Part shown: positions 54,925 through 64,000 of the stretch, piece after piece
Numbering within the stretch: the stretch's first letter is position 1
Layout of the letters: each line of letters begins with the position of its first letter
Assembly (NCBI RefSeq): GCF_004310295.1
Contig: NZ_SISB01000002.1
Coordinates: 1 to 64,000 of the forward strand
Reading direction: 5' to 3'
DNA from: Pseudomonas sp. BGI-2
Lineage (GTDB): Bacteria; Pseudomonadota; Gammaproteobacteria; Pseudomonadales; Pseudomonadaceae
DNA length: 64,000 bases
Made by a program: the position numbers and the translations under genes
Notes under the pieces: generated by a model
Seen by the model: only the letters and a program-made list of their open reading frames with translations
Databases searched by the model: none
What the model was told of the DNA's origin: nothing

Positions 54925-56829
54925 ATGGCCACTCCCAGCGCTAGCTCTTATAACGCAGACGCCATCGAAGTCCTCTCGGGCCTCGACCCGGTGCGCAAAC
55001 GCCCCGGCATGTACACCGACACCAGTCGGCCGAACCACCTCGCCCAGGAAGTCATCGACAACAGCGTCGACGAAGCCTTGGCCGGGCACGCGACGTCGGT
55101 GCAGGTCATCCTGCACGCCGACCACTCCCTGGAAGTCAGCGATGACGGCCGCGGCATGCCGGTGGACATTCACCCGGAAGAGGGCGTTTCCGGGGTCGAG
55201 CTGATCCTCACCAAGCTTCATGCTGGTGGCAAGTTTTCCAACAAGAACTACCAGTTCTCCGGCGGTCTGCACGGGGTGGGTATTTCGGTGGTCAACGCCT
55301 TGTCGACCGAAGTCCGGGTGCGCGTCAAGCGCGACGGCAATGAATACCAGATGACCTTTGGCGACGGGTACAAGAAAACCGATCTGGAAGTGATCGGCAC
55401 CGTCGGCAAGCGCAACACCGGCACCAGCGTGTTCTTCGCGCCGGACCCGAAGTACTTCGATTCACCGAAATTCTCCATCAGCCGCCTCAAGCACGTGCTC
55501 AAGGCCAAGGCTGTTCTGTGCCCGGGGCTGCTGGTCAGTTTTGAAGACAAGGCCACCGGCGAAAAAGTCGAATGGCATTACGAAGACGGCCTGCGCTCCT
55601 ATCTGGTCGACGCGGTCAACGGCTTCGAGCGCCTGCCGGACGAGCCGTTCTGCGGCAGCCTGGCCGGTAACAAGGAAGCGGTCGATTGGGCGCTGCTGTG
55701 GTTGCCTGAAGGTGGCGACAGCGTGCAGGAAAGCTACGTCAACCTGATCCCGACGGCGCAGGGCGGTACGCACGTCAACGGTTTGCGTCAGGGCTTGCTC
55801 GATGCGATGCGCGAGTTCTGCGAATTCCGCAGCCTGCTGCCGCGCGGTGTGAAGCTGGCACCGGAAGACGTCTGGGAGCGCATCGCTTTCGTGCTGTCGA
55901 TGAAGATGCAGGAGCCGCAATTTTCCGGCCAGACCAAAGAACGTCTGTCGTCCCGTGAAGCGGCGGCTTTCGTTTCTGGCGTGGTCAAGGATGCGTTCAG
56001 CCTGTGGCTCAACGCCCACCCCGAAACCGGCATGCTGCTGGCGGAACTGGCGATCAACAACGCCGGCCGTCGTCTCAAGGCCAGCAAGAAGGTCGAGCGC
56101 AAGCGCATCACAGCGGGGCCGGCACTGCCAGGCAAGCTTGCCGACTGCGCCGGGCAGGACCCGATGCGTTCAGAGCTGTTCCTGGTGGAAGGTGATTCCG
56201 CAGGCGGTTCGGCCAAACAAGCGCGGGACAAAGAGTTCCAGGCGATCCTGCCGTTGCGCGGCAAAATTCTGAACACCTGGGAAGTCGACGGCGGCGAAGT
56301 GCTGGCCAGCCAGGAAGTGCACAACATCGCCGTGGCGATCGGTGTCGATCCGGGCTCGGCGGACATCGCCCAGCTGCGCTACGGCAAGATCTGCATCCTC
56401 GCCGACGCCGACTCCGACGGTCTGCACATCGCCACCTTGCTCTGCGCCTTGTTCGTCCAGCATTTCCGCCCGTTGGTGGATGCCGGTCACGTCTACGTCG
56501 CGATGCCGCCGCTGTACCGCATCGACCTTGGCAAAGAGATTTACTACGCCCTGGACGACGCCGAGCGCGATGGCATTCTGGATCGTCTGGTGGCCGAGAA
56601 AAAACGCGGCAAGCCGCAGGTCACCCGATTCAAAGGCCTGGGTGAAATGAACCCGCCGCAGCTGCGCGAAACCACCATGGACCCGAACACTCGGCGTCTG
56701 GTGCAACTGACGCTGGAAGATTACGACGCAACCGCAGAAATGATGGACATGTTGCTGGCGAAGAAACGCGCCGGTGATCGCAAGTCCTGGCTGGAATCCA
56801 AAGGCAACCTCGCCGAGGTTCTTGGCTGA
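54925..56829 (+). CDS. parE: DNA topoisomerase IV subunit B
   Basis: ATPase subunit of the enzyme that decatenates daughter chromosomes. The 634 residues contain the GHKL ATP site (DNSVDEALAGHA, VSDDGRGMPVD, GLHGVGISVVNALS) and the TOPRIM motifs EGDSAGGSAKQARD (about 418) and DADSDGLHI (about 495). The stop overlaps the next gene start by one base (TGATG). Length fits ParE (about 630). Confidence 0.97.
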   Translation: MATPSASSYNADAIEVLSGLDPVRKRPGMYTDTSRPNHLAQEVIDNSVDEALAGHATSVQVILHADHSLEVSDDGRGMPVDIHPEEGVSGVELILTKLHAGGKFSNKNYQFSGGLHGVGISVVNALSTEVRVRVKRDGNEYQMTFGDGYKKTDLEVIGTVGKRNTGTSVFFAPDPKYFDSPKFSISRLKHVLKAKAVLCPGLLVSFEDKATGEKVEWHYEDGLRSYLVDAVNGFERLPDEPFCGSLAGNKEAVDWALLWLPEGGDSVQESYVNLIPTAQGGTHVNGLRQGLLDAMREFCEFRSLLPRGVKLAPEDVWERIAFVLSMKMQEPQFSGQTKERLSSREAAAFVSGVVKDAFSLWLNAHPETGMLLAELAINNAGRRLKASKKVERKRITAGPALPGKLADCAGQDPMRSELFLVEGDSAGGSAKQARDKEFQAILPLRGKILNTWEVDGGEVLASQEVHNIAVAIGVDPGSADIAQLRYGKICILADADSDGLHIATLLCALFVQHFRPLVDAGHVYVAMPPLYRIDLGKEIYYALDDAERDGILDRLVAEKKRGKPQVTRFKGLGEMNPPQLRETTMDPNTRRLVQLTLEDYDATAEMMDMLLAKKRAGDRKSWLESKGNLAEVLG

Positions 56830-57818
56830 TGCGGGTTGGCTTTGCCCTGGCGTGTGCGTTACTTCTGACCTCCGTTTCGGCGTTTGCCGAACCGGCACCG
56901 GAGTTGCGCCTGTTGTCCGAGCATCCCGTCGACGGCATGCGCGGCGGCAACCTGTCGGGGCTGGCCCAGTGTGGCAAGGACCTGTGGACGATCTCCGACC
57001 GCGACGATGATCAGATCTACCGCCTCGATACCCGCGACACGGTCTGGCAGGCCGAAACCGTTGGCATCGGCGTCCCTCCGGTGCCTGACAGCGGTTTGCC
57101 CTGGGGGTTGCGTTCGCGGGCCTGGGTCGCATCGTTTGTACGGGGCGGGGACCTGGATTTTGAAGGCATCAGTTGCGACAGCGCCGGTAATCGCTACATC
57201 GTCAGCGAGTCCCATGCGGCGATCCTGCAAGTGCCGCCTGTTGGGCCTTCGTCCTGGCTGAAGATCTCGCCGATGCTGGTTCGCGAAGCGCGGGCCAGTG
57301 GCATGCTGTTGCAATTCAATGCGCTGTTCGAGGGCCTGGCGATCAACCCTTCGGGCGATCAATTGTGGCTCGCCGCCGAGCGTCAAAGCCGTGGCTTGCT
57401 GCTGATCAAGCGCAAACAGACGGTGTGGGATTGCGACGGTGGCTGCGTATTGCTGAGCGAAGCGGGTAAAGAAATGCAGCCGGCACAGTTTCCACGGGCC
57501 AAAGCCGTTACTCGGGACTTTGCCGACCTGTCGCTGTTCAACGGCAAGCTGTTTACCCTTGAACGCAACGCTTACCAGATCTGCCGCCGCGACCCGGTGA
57601 CGGCCAAGGTCGAACGCTGCTGGTCGTTTGCCGATGAAGCCTTGCAGGAACACCGCCGCTATCAAAATCCGTTTGGTCTGACCGAAGCATTGATTGTCGA
57701 CGCCGAGGGGGCCTGGGTCGGCACCGACAACAACAACGATGCCCGCGCCGATGGCGAGGCTCGCCCGGTTGTCTGGCGCTTCGCCGCGCCTGAAGGTGGC
57801 TGGAGTGCCAAGCCGTGA
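56829..57818 (+). CDS. Exported esterase-like/phytase-like protein
   Basis: A 329-residue protein with a signal peptide, MRVGFALACALLLTSVSAFA, cut about residue 20. The mature chain fits the 'esterase-like activity of phytase' beta-propeller family: NLSGLAQCGKDLWTISDRDD, LDFEGISCD, and GLTEALIVDAEGAWVGTDNN. Substrate unknown. Overlaps parE by one base and the protease gene by four, so it is in the parE operon (PA4966 position). Confidence 0.84.
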   Translation: MRVGFALACALLLTSVSAFAEPAPELRLLSEHPVDGMRGGNLSGLAQCGKDLWTISDRDDDQIYRLDTRDTVWQAETVGIGVPPVPDSGLPWGLRSRAWVASFVRGGDLDFEGISCDSAGNRYIVSESHAAILQVPPVGPSSWLKISPMLVREARASGMLLQFNALFEGLAINPSGDQLWLAAERQSRGLLLIKRKQTVWDCDGGCVLLSEAGKEMQPAQFPRAKAVTRDFADLSLFNGKLFTLERNAYQICRRDPVTAKVERCWSFADEALQEHRRYQNPFGLTEALIVDAEGAWVGTDNNNDARADGEARPVVWRFAAPEGGWSAKP

Positions 57819-58339
57819 GCCAGCAAACACCGGGGAAACGCGCCGGCCGGGTGTTTATGGTGCTGGCCTGGTGCGCGGCGCTGTTCCTGGCAACGCGGTT
57901 TTTCGGCCAGTGGGAGGATCGACAGCAAAATCCCAATGTGGCCGTCACCTCGGAGCAGGGCGAAGGTTTTATTGAAGTGAAACTGGCCAGTAATACCCAG
58001 GGGCACTTTGTCGCCAGCGGCCAGATCAACGGCCAGCCGGTGGATTTCTTGCTGGATACCGGGGCGACCGATGTGGCGATCCCGGCCCAAATGGCCGAAC
58101 GGCTGAAACTGGAAAAAGGCTTCGGGGTGACCCTGAGCACCGCCAACGGTCGCACCGAGGGTTATCGAACCCGCGTCGACCGGCTGCAACTGGGCGACAT
58201 TGTGCTGCGTGACGTGCGCGCCATCGTCGTGCCAGGCCTGGATGGCAAGCAAGTGCTGCTCGGTATGAGCGCGCTGAACAAACTTGAATTTACCCAGCGC
58301 GGTGGCACCATGCTGCTGCGCCAGACAACGAACCGATGA
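57815..58339 (+). CDS. Membrane-anchored retropepsin-like aspartic protease
   Basis: A 174-residue protein with an N-terminal helix ([19 protein letters not shown]) and a periplasmic domain of the TIGR02281 type. [16 protein letters not shown] holds the single DTGA active-site motif; such proteins act as dimers. The start is a GTG (57815) overlapping the previous stop (GTGA). It lies just before parC with 7 bases between. Confidence 0.88.
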   Translation: MSQQTPGKRAGRVFMVLAWCAALFLATRFFGQWEDRQQNPNVAVTSEQGEGFIEVKLASNTQGHFVASGQINGQPVDFLLDTGATDVAIPAQMAERLKLEKGFGVTLSTANGRTEGYRTRVDRLQLGDIVLRDVRAIVVPGLDGKQVLLGMSALNKLEFTQRGGTMLLRQTTNR

Positions 58340-58346
58340 GGCCCGC

Positions 58347-60614
58347 ATGAGCGACTCCCTTGATCTCAGCCTGGACGGTGTAGAACGCCGGTCACTGGCT
58401 GACTTCACCGAAAATGCCTACCTCAACTACTCCATGTACGTGATCATGGACCGTGCCTTGCCGCATATCGGCGACGGCCTGAAACCGGTACAGCGGCGCA
58501 TTATCTATGCGATGAGCGAGTTGGGGCTGGACGCCGATTCCAAGCACAAGAAATCGGCGCGTACCGTCGGTGACGTGCTCGGTAAATTCCACCCGCATGG
58601 CGATTCGGCCTGCTACGAAGCCATGGTCCTGATGGCCCAGCCGTTCAGCTACCGCTACACGCTGGTCGACGGCCAGGGTAACTGGGGTGCGCCGGATGAT
58701 CCCAAGTCCTTCGCCGCCATGCGTTACACCGAGGCGCGGCTGTCGCGTTATTCCGAAGTGCTGCTCAGCGAACTGGGCCAGGGCACCGCGGACTGGGGCC
58801 CGAACTTCGACGGTACGCTCGACGAGCCGCTGGTGTTGCCGGCGCGTTTGCCGAACATCCTGCTCAACGGCACCACCGGCATCGCCGTGGGCATGGCCAC
58901 CGACGTACCGCCGCACAACCTGCGCGAAGTCGCGACAGCGTGCGTGCGTTTGCTCGATGAGCCCAAAGCCACGGTCGAACAGCTCTGCGAACACATTCAG
59001 GGCCCGGATTACCCGACCGAAGCAGAAATCATCACGCCCCGCGCCGATCTGCTGAAAATGTACGAAACCGGCAAGGGTTCGGTGCGCATGCGCGCCGTGT
59101 ACCACATTGAAGACGGCGACATCATCGTCACCGCACTGCCGCATCAGGTTTCCGGTGCCAAAGTGCTGGAGCAGATCGCTGCAATGATGCAGGCCAAGCC
59201 GTCCAAGGCCCCGCAGATCGCTGACTTGCGCGACGAATCCGACCACGAAAACCCGTGCCGGATCGTGATCATTCCGGGCGCGCGGAAAAACTTCGACCAC
59301 GACGCGCTGATGCAACACCTGTTCGCCAGCACCGAGCTGGAGTCGAGCTACCGGGTCAACATCAACATCATCGGTCTGGACGGCAAGCCGCAGTTGAAAA
59401 ACCTGCGTGCGTTGCTGGTGGAATGGCTGGAGTTCCGCGTCAACACCGTGCGTCGTCGTCTGCAATTCCGCCTGGACAAGGTCGAGCGTCGCCTGCACCT
59501 GTTGGACGGTTTGTTGATTGCCTACCTCAACCTGGATGAAGTGATTCACATCATCCGTACCGAGGAACACCCGAAAGCCGCACTGATCGCGCGTTTTGCC
59601 CTGAGCGAAATCCAGGCCGACTACATTCTCGACACCCGTTTGCGTCAGTTGGCGCGACTGGAAGAAATGAAGCTGCGCGCCGAGCAGGATGAACTGCTCA
59701 AGGAACAGGCCAAGCTGCAAGCCCTGCTGGGCAGTGAAGCCAAGCTGAAAAAACTGGTGCGTACCGAGCTGATCAAGGACGCCGAAACCTACGGCGACGA
59801 CCGTCGCTCCCCGATTGTCGAGCGCACCGAAGCCAAGGCCCTGACCGAGCACGATCTGCTGCCGAACGAGAAAGTGACCGTCGTACTGTCGGAAAAAGGC
59901 TGGGTTCGTTCTGCCAAAGGCCACGAGATCGACGCCACGGGCCTTTCCTACAAGGCCGGGGATGGTTTCAAGGCCTTGGCGCCGGGTCGCTCCAACCAGT
60001 TCGCGGTGTTCATTGACTCCACCGGCCGCAGCTATTCGGTGCCTTCGCACACGCTGCCATCGGCCCGTGGCCAAGGCGAACCGCTGACCGGCCGTCTGAC
60101 GCCGCCGCCAGGGGCGACCTTCGAATGCGTGCTGATGCCGGAAGACGATTCGCTGTACGTGATCGCCTCCGACGCCGGCTACGGCTTCGTGGTCAAGGGT
60201 GAAGACCTGCAAGCCAAGAACAAGGCCGGCAAGGCGCTGTTGAGCTTGCCGAACAACTCGAAGGTCATTCTTCCGCGCCCGGTAACGGACCGCGAGAACA
60301 ATTGGCTGGCTTCGGTGACCACCGAAGGTCGCCTGCTGATCTTCAAGATCAGTGATCTGCCACAATTAGGTAAGGGCAAAGGCAACAAGATCATCGGGAT
60401 CAACGGTGAGCGTGTGGCCAGTCGCGAAGAATATGTCACAGACATCGCCGTACTGCCGGATGGCGCCACGTTGGTGCTGCAGGCCGGAAAACGTACGTTG
60501 TCGCTGAAAGCGGACGACCTCGAACACTACAAAGGTGAGCGTGGGCGTCGTGGTAACAAACTGCCACGTGGCTTCCAGCGGGTTGATGCGCTGCTCGTCG
60601 AAAACCTCAATTAA
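58347..60614 (+). CDS. parC: DNA topoisomerase IV subunit A
   Basis: DNA-cleaving subunit of topoisomerase IV, 755 residues. The catalytic Tyr lies in [13 protein letters not shown] (about 125). The quinolone-resistance region reads [14 protein letters not shown], with Ser87 and Glu91 both wild type. The C-terminal beta-pinwheel begins near 500. The ATG at 58347 follows a GAGG; the frame from 58284 is read-through of the protease gene. Confidence 0.97.
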   Translation: MSDSLDLSLDGVERRSLADFTENAYLNYSMYVIMDRALPHIGDGLKPVQRRIIYAMSELGLDADSKHKKSARTVGDVLGKFHPHGDSACYEAMVLMAQPFSYRYTLVDGQGNWGAPDDPKSFAAMRYTEARLSRYSEVLLSELGQGTADWGPNFDGTLDEPLVLPARLPNILLNGTTGIAVGMATDVPPHNLREVATACVRLLDEPKATVEQLCEHIQGPDYPTEAEIITPRADLLKMYETGKGSVRMRAVYHIEDGDIIVTALPHQVSGAKVLEQIAAMMQAKPSKAPQIADLRDESDHENPCRIVIIPGARKNFDHDALMQHLFASTELESSYRVNINIIGLDGKPQLKNLRALLVEWLEFRVNTVRRRLQFRLDKVERRLHLLDGLLIAYLNLDEVIHIIRTEEHPKAALIARFALSEIQADYILDTRLRQLARLEEMKLRAEQDELLKEQAKLQALLGSEAKLKKLVRTELIKDAETYGDDRRSPIVERTEAKALTEHDLLPNEKVTVVLSEKGWVRSAKGHEIDATGLSYKAGDGFKALAPGRSNQFAVFIDSTGRSYSVPSHTLPSARGQGEPLTGRLTPPPGATFECVLMPEDDSLYVIASDAGYGFVVKGEDLQAKNKAGKALLSLPNNSKVILPRPVTDRENNWLASVTTEGRLLIFKISDLPQLGKGKGNKIIGINGERVASREEYVTDIAVLPDGATLVLQAGKRTLSLKADDLEHYKGERGRRGNKLPRGFQRVDALLVENLN

Positions 60615-60618
60615 GCGG

Positions 60619-60888
60619 CTAGGGGGCGTTATCGGCTCTTTCCCCACCGCGCCGGGTCTGCTGTTGTACAGGGCAAGGCGTGAGAAGCGAGGTTTGGTCA
60701 TTCCAAATAAGCTTCGAGCAACGCAGCCCTGCACAACAGCAGGCCCGGCCCTTCGGGTTGTGCCTTAAAGCGGGCCAGGCTGCGTTGGAGGCCTTGGAAA
60801 GGGAAAAACCATTCCCAGCGGCCTCCGCCTTGCCTGGCCCGCTTCAAGGCGACAACGCGGTGGGGAAAGTAGTCGATAACGCCCCTAG
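60619..60888. mobile_element. MITE-like element with long TIRs and internal stems
   Basis: The ends match as inverted repeats of about 32 bases: CTAGGGGGCGTTATCGGCTC... (60619-60651) and its inverse at 60856-60888, ending CGATAACGCCCCTAG. Inside, stem A (60652-60674 with 60726-60748, 23 pairs counting G-U) and stem B (60762-60793 with 60820-60850) give a cloverleaf. There is no ORF. A further hairpin CGATCTACG/CGTAGATCG (60895-60920) follows; nothing else was recognised up to 61055. Confidence 0.68.
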
Positions 60889-61055
60889 AGGCCTCGATCT
60901 ACGATTTAACGCGTAGATCGACGCATTGGCGCTGGAGTCGGAACGCATATTCACGGATGATATGGCCTTTCAAGCGCCGGCGTGGCCGAGCGTTCTTCAT
61001 ATTTATTGAGTATTTTCACTGTGGTTAGCCTTGTGGCAACCACCTGGATGGGACG

Positions 61056-61769
61056 ATGACTGCTCTGCGCCTTCCTTTTATTTTGATGCTCGCCGGCGTT
61101 CTTGGCCTGGCGGGTTGCAGCGTTCACCAACCGGTGTCGCTGTACCAGCTGGACAGCGGAAGTCCGGCTCAGCCTGCGCAAAGCGCGGGCATGGCGGTTT
61201 TGCTGGGCCCGGTAACGGTTGCGGATTACCTGCAACGCGAAACCTTGTTGCAGCGACAGCCCGATGGCAGCCTGCTGGCATCGCTGGACGGTCGTTGGGC
61301 GGGTAGCTTGTCTTCCGACATCGATCAGCTATTGCTGCGTCAGGTAGCGGGTCATCTGGACAGCCAGCGCGTTGTGCTGGCGCCTGCGACCACTGGCTTT
61401 ACACCGGATGTCCAGGTGCTGATGACGATTACTCGCCTGGACTCGGGCGAATCGCAACCGGCGATCCTGGATGCGCAATGGCGTTTGATCGACCGTCGTG
61501 GCCAGGTTCGCGATAACCGCATCATTCACCTGCAAGAGCAGCATGCCGGTGGCACGGCGGCTCAGGTTCAGGCTCAGGGTGTGTTGCTGCAGCGTCTGGC
61601 CGAGCAACTGTCGACGGCGCTCAAGCCACTGGCCAATCAACCACCGATCGCCGCAGCGCCGAAAAAGCCGGCAGCCAAGCCGGCGGCACCGGCGGCGGAA
61701 GCGGAAAAGCAACCGAAGATCCCGATGGCTTCGCCGATCCGGACCGATATGGAAGTGTTCAGGTTCTAA
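61056..61769 (+). CDS. PqiC-family lipoprotein
   Basis: A 237-residue lipoprotein with signal peptide and lipobox LAGC (Cys21) in LAGVLGLAGCSVHQPVSLYQ. The mature part (VAVLLGP-like MAVLLGPVTVADYLQRE and RWAGSLSSDIDQLLLRQ) fits DUF330/PqiC, the outer-membrane partner of MCE-type lipid transporters. No pqiA or pqiB neighbour is seen, and the C-terminal tail is rich in Ala, Pro and Lys. The substrate is unknown. Confidence 0.8.
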   Translation: MTALRLPFILMLAGVLGLAGCSVHQPVSLYQLDSGSPAQPAQSAGMAVLLGPVTVADYLQRETLLQRQPDGSLLASLDGRWAGSLSSDIDQLLLRQVAGHLDSQRVVLAPATTGFTPDVQVLMTITRLDSGESQPAILDAQWRLIDRRGQVRDNRIIHLQEQHAGGTAAQVQAQGVLLQRLAEQLSTALKPLANQPPIAAAPKKPAAKPAAPAAEAEKQPKIPMASPIRTDMEVFRF

Positions 61770-61787
61770 GCCTGGATTGATCCAAAG

Positions 61788-61819
61788 CAAAGCCCGCAGT
61801 GATGCGGGCTTTGTTGTTT
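61788..61819 (+). terminator. Intrinsic terminator after the PqiC-like gene
   Basis: CAAAGCCCGC-AGTGAT-GCGGGCTTTG followed by TTGTTT, 18 bases after the stop codon. Confidence 0.9.
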
Positions 61820-61853
61820 CTGCGGGTTGTATCTCCATTGTTTGTCCCGACGT

Positions 61854-61946
61854 CTTCGCGGGCAAGCCTCGCTCCTACAGGTTTTGTGTCGTACACCTAT
61901 CGCGCGAACGACGCAGGACCTGTAGGAGCGAGGCTTGCCCGCGAAG
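61854..61946. repeat. REP pair, CTTCGCGGGCAAGCCTCGCT type
   Basis: Arms of 28 bases at 61854-61881 and 61919-61946 lie between the two terminators of convergent genes. Confidence 0.9.
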
Positions 61947-61966
61947 GCGTCAGGCCAGGCAACAAA

Positions 61967-61998
61967 AAGCCCGCAGACAATCACTCATCTGCGGGCTT
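61967..61998 (-). terminator. Intrinsic terminator of ahpA
   Basis: Read leftward, AAGCCCGCAGA-TGAGTGATTG-TCTGCGGGCTT is followed by TTTGTT, 20 bases after the ahpA stop. It could also stop rightward transcripts. Confidence 0.85.
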
Positions 61999-62018
61999 CG
62001 TTATTGCGGGGCTAAGAT

Positions 62019-63551
62019 TTAGGCCCGACGCTCATGCATCCGCGCCAGTTGCCGCTCAAGCATCGACGGATAAGGCTCCATCAACCGCTCAACACAGCAA
62101 GCACCCTCAGGGCTGGCAATCGGCCGGATCCGCGCACGCTGGCGGATCAGCGCGTCGTCACTGATCTTGCGCTCCACCAGCAGCAGGTTGCGGCTGTGTT
62201 GCGACAAGGCCAGGGCGTCCTGAGCGGCTTCGGTCAGCAGCAGGTCGATCTGGCTCATACCGAACAACTCGTCCCCCAGTGTCAGGCCCAACTGCAATTG
62301 CAGGGTGATGCCGCTGTCCGCGACTTCGATCTGCAATTGATGGCCCAGCGCACGCAACAGCTCACCACAGCAGATCGCGTTGGTCAGGTAGTCGTCGCCG
62401 CTGTCTTCGGTGTGGAACACCATCAGCGTGCTGCCATCGTTGAGGCTATGCAGTTCGCCCTCATAGAGCGACGCGGCCTGGTCGAGGCAATCGCGATAGC
62501 GTTTCAGCAGTTCTTCCAGGCGCGCTCGGGGCAGACGACGCAGTTGATCCTGAGCGCCCAGTTGCACGGCCAGCACCGCGCTGTGCTGTGGCACGTTCGA
62601 GATCACCTGTTTTGCTACCGGTTTAGGCGCAGCGTCGGCCGATTCATCACGCAAATCGGCAAACGCATCATCGTCATCGTCGTCTTCAACGGTGCTGACA
62701 CTGCGCCGCAGCGCAGGCTTGAGGCCGGCCACAGGCTTGGTTTCGTCAAAGCTCGGATCACGCAGGTTGCGCACTTCGAAGGTCGGCTCTTTATCGTCGG
62801 CGTCTTCGTATTCGCTTTCGTCGTATTCCGGCTCGGGCACAGGTTCCGGTTCGGCCGGCTCCGGCGCGAAATTGGCGTGCAGCTGGCGGGCCAGGTCGCC
62901 GATCTCATCCTGGCGCTCGGTGGCCGGAGTGTATTCGTCGATATTGCGCAGCCACACGCGCAGTTGCAGCAGCGGCGTGGAGATATGCCGACCCAGGCGC
63001 AGGCTCAAGGCCAGGGACAGGGCCAGCAGAATCGCACTCAAAATGCCCATGCTTTGCAGGCTGATGGTCATCGGCTGCTGGAACTGATCCATGTCCAGGC
63101 TGATGCGCAGTTGCCCGGCCGTCACGTCCTGGAACGTGATTTTGCTCTGGTACATGCCTTCGGCTTCGCCCAACAGGCTGTGCTTGGGACGCTGACCGGC
63201 TTCGGCGAGGATGCGGTTATCCACGCTATAGATGGCGGCGTGGGCCACCAACTTGTTTTTGGTCAGGTTGTTGAGCAGCACGTTGAGGCTGAGGATGTCG
63301 TTGGACACCAACAGCTCCGTGGCGGAGGTGGCGGTCTGCGTGGTCAGGCTTTCGCCCAGCGCATCGGCCTGCTCGTGCATGGCCTGCTTGAACTGCAAAC
63401 CCATCACGCAGGCGTAGATCACCAGGGCCAGAGCGACCAGGATCACGTTATGGCTAGCGATGCGCAATGCAATCGGTACACGGCGATGGCGCAGTGCACG
63501 GAAGATCAGCAGAAAGAAGTTATCGGTTTTTACTGGCGTGGGCCGGTTCAC
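62019..63551 (-). CDS. AhpA/YtjB (Smp) family membrane protein
   Basis: A 510-residue inner-membrane protein next to serB, as ytjB is in E. coli. One helix follows the basic start (NVILVALALVIYACVMGLQF, about 32-51), then a periplasmic region and a second helix (about 170-195). The cytoplasmic part includes a very acidic linker (YDESEYEDADDKEP; six Asp near 290) before a C-terminal domain. The start is a GTG at 63551, giving MNRPTPVKTDNFF; the open frame to 63980 is a shadow of serB. Function is unclear. Confidence 0.72.
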   Translation of the reverse strand: MNRPTPVKTDNFFLLIFRALRHRRVPIALRIASHNVILVALALVIYACVMGLQFKQAMHEQADALGESLTTQTATSATELLVSNDILSLNVLLNNLTKNKLVAHAAIYSVDNRILAEAGQRPKHSLLGEAEGMYQSKITFQDVTAGQLRISLDMDQFQQPMTISLQSMGILSAILLALSLALSLRLGRHISTPLLQLRVWLRNIDEYTPATERQDEIGDLARQLHANFAPEPAEPEPVPEPEYDESEYEDADDKEPTFEVRNLRDPSFDETKPVAGLKPALRRSVSTVEDDDDDDAFADLRDESADAAPKPVAKQVISNVPQHSAVLAVQLGAQDQLRRLPRARLEELLKRYRDCLDQAASLYEGELHSLNDGSTLMVFHTEDSGDDYLTNAICCGELLRALGHQLQIEVADSGITLQLQLGLTLGDELFGMSQIDLLLTEAAQDALALSQHSRNLLLVERKISDDALIRQRARIRPIASPEGACCVERLMEPYPSMLERQLARMHERRA

Positions 63552-63686
63552 TTGAGCTCGGCTCTTTTGTCCGTGAAGTTGACGCGCAGTATAGCGACAG
63601 GCCCTAGACCGGCAAAGCGCTGACGGTGCCCGATGGTCACTGAAAGTGGGTAGAATGCGGTTTTTTTCCACTTGCGGGGGTGCGCC

Positions 63687-64000
63687 TTGCGCGAAATCGT
63701 CCTGATAAACATCACGGGAGTCGACCGTCCGGGTCTGACTGCGGCCATTACCGGCGTTCTGGCCCAGGGTGGTGTGAACATTCTCGACATCGGTCAGGCG
63801 GTGATCCACGACACCCTGTCGTTCGGCATCCTGGTTGAAATTCCTGATACCGAGCAAGGCAAGTCGGTGCTCAAGGACATCCTGTTCAAGGGTTACGAGC
63901 TCGATCAGCAGGTGCGTTTCACGCCGGTATCCGAACAGGATTACCAGCAGTGGGTCGGTAACCAGGGTAAAAAACGCCACATCGTGACGCTGTTGACCCG
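63687..64000 (+). CDS. serB: Phosphoserine phosphatase SerB, N-terminal part
   Basis: Last step of serine synthesis. The visible 104 residues begin at a TTG (63687) as MREIVLINITGVDRPGLTAA, the regulatory ACT domain characteristic of Pseudomonas SerB; DILDIGQAV and QVRFTPVSE follow. The HAD catalytic domain lies beyond the window. A TAGAAT at 63651 may be its -10. The gene diverges from ahpA with 135 bases between. Confidence 0.94.
   Translation, partial: MREIVLINITGVDRPGLTAAITGVLAQGGVNILDIGQAVIHDTLSFGILVEIPDTEQGKSVLKDILFKGYELDQQVRFTPVSEQDYQQWVGNQGKKRHIVTLLT

Noticed and set aside
58392..60365. 657-codon leftward open frame over parC
   Set aside because: Shadow of parC with no recognisable domain.

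Overview
The window is chromosomal DNA of a Pseudomonas, most likely of the P. fluorescens group. The evidence is high GC content, several families of REP-type inverted repeats between genes, and a gene order (msrA, dipA, aceF, aceE, glnE, the waa/wap LPS core cluster, msbA, hldE, waaA, opmH, thiC, nudF, yqiB, cpdA, yqiA, parE, parC, ahpA, serB) that follows the order I recall from P. aeruginosa PAO1 (about PA5018 down to PA4960). Species cannot be fixed by reading alone. No tRNA, rRNA or CRISPR array was seen. Family and PAO1 assignments are from memory and were not searched.

Region by region. 1-1400: the end of an IS256-type insertion sequence next to a small DUF3077-like gene, then REP-like repeats. 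1401-7491: rlmJ, msrA, the cyclic-di-GMP gene dipA and a PhoD-like phosphatase that looks inserted. 7750-12374: aceE-aceF (pyruvate dehydrogenase E1 and E2) with a pair of identical palindromic operators upstream. 12758-15697: glnE. 15983-31858: a long rightward LPS core series, with the heptosyltransferases waaF and waaC, the glucosyltransferase waaG, four kinase-fold genes in a row, a carbamoyltransferase, glycosyltransferases, a Mig-14 protein, the deacetylase dnpA and an Ssg-like protein. 32031-35110: a leftward pair, a membrane O-acyltransferase and a fused O-antigen ligase/kinase. 35267-44582: msbA, hldE, an oxidoreductase pair, emrE, a LysR regulator and waaA. 44702-52861: a TolC-family porin, TPP riboswitch-thiC-cytX, then nudF-yqiB-cpdA. 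52862-54246: about 930 bases of non-coding repeats and a structured leader RNA before a small DUF6124-like gene, then a REP. 54247-64000: yqiA, parE, two small exported or membrane proteins, parC, a MITE-like folded element, a PqiC-like lipoprotein, ahpA and the 5' part of serB.

How the genes work together. Most of the window builds and exports lipopolysaccharide. HldE makes the heptose donor; WaaA adds Kdo; WaaF, WaaC and WaaG build the inner core; WaaP and its relatives phosphorylate it; the NodU-type enzyme carbamoylates it; WapR-like and GT2 enzymes extend it; MsbA flips the lipid A-core; the WaaL-type ligase joins O-antigen. The rest is housekeeping: central carbon (AceEF), nitrogen control (GlnE), thiamine (ThiC, CytX), second messengers (DipA, CpdA) and chromosome decatenation (ParC, ParE).

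The most unusual signal is at 53659-53784, ahead of the DUF6124-like gene. A 16-bp stem closes a three-way junction, and one hairpin loop carries eight bases exactly complementary to the sequence over that gene's ribosome-binding site. This resembles the phage P1/P7 c4 antisense-RNA arrangement. A second, decayed copy of the layout lies at 649-749 before the DUF3077-like gene, where the IS256 element appears to have cut off its 5' half.
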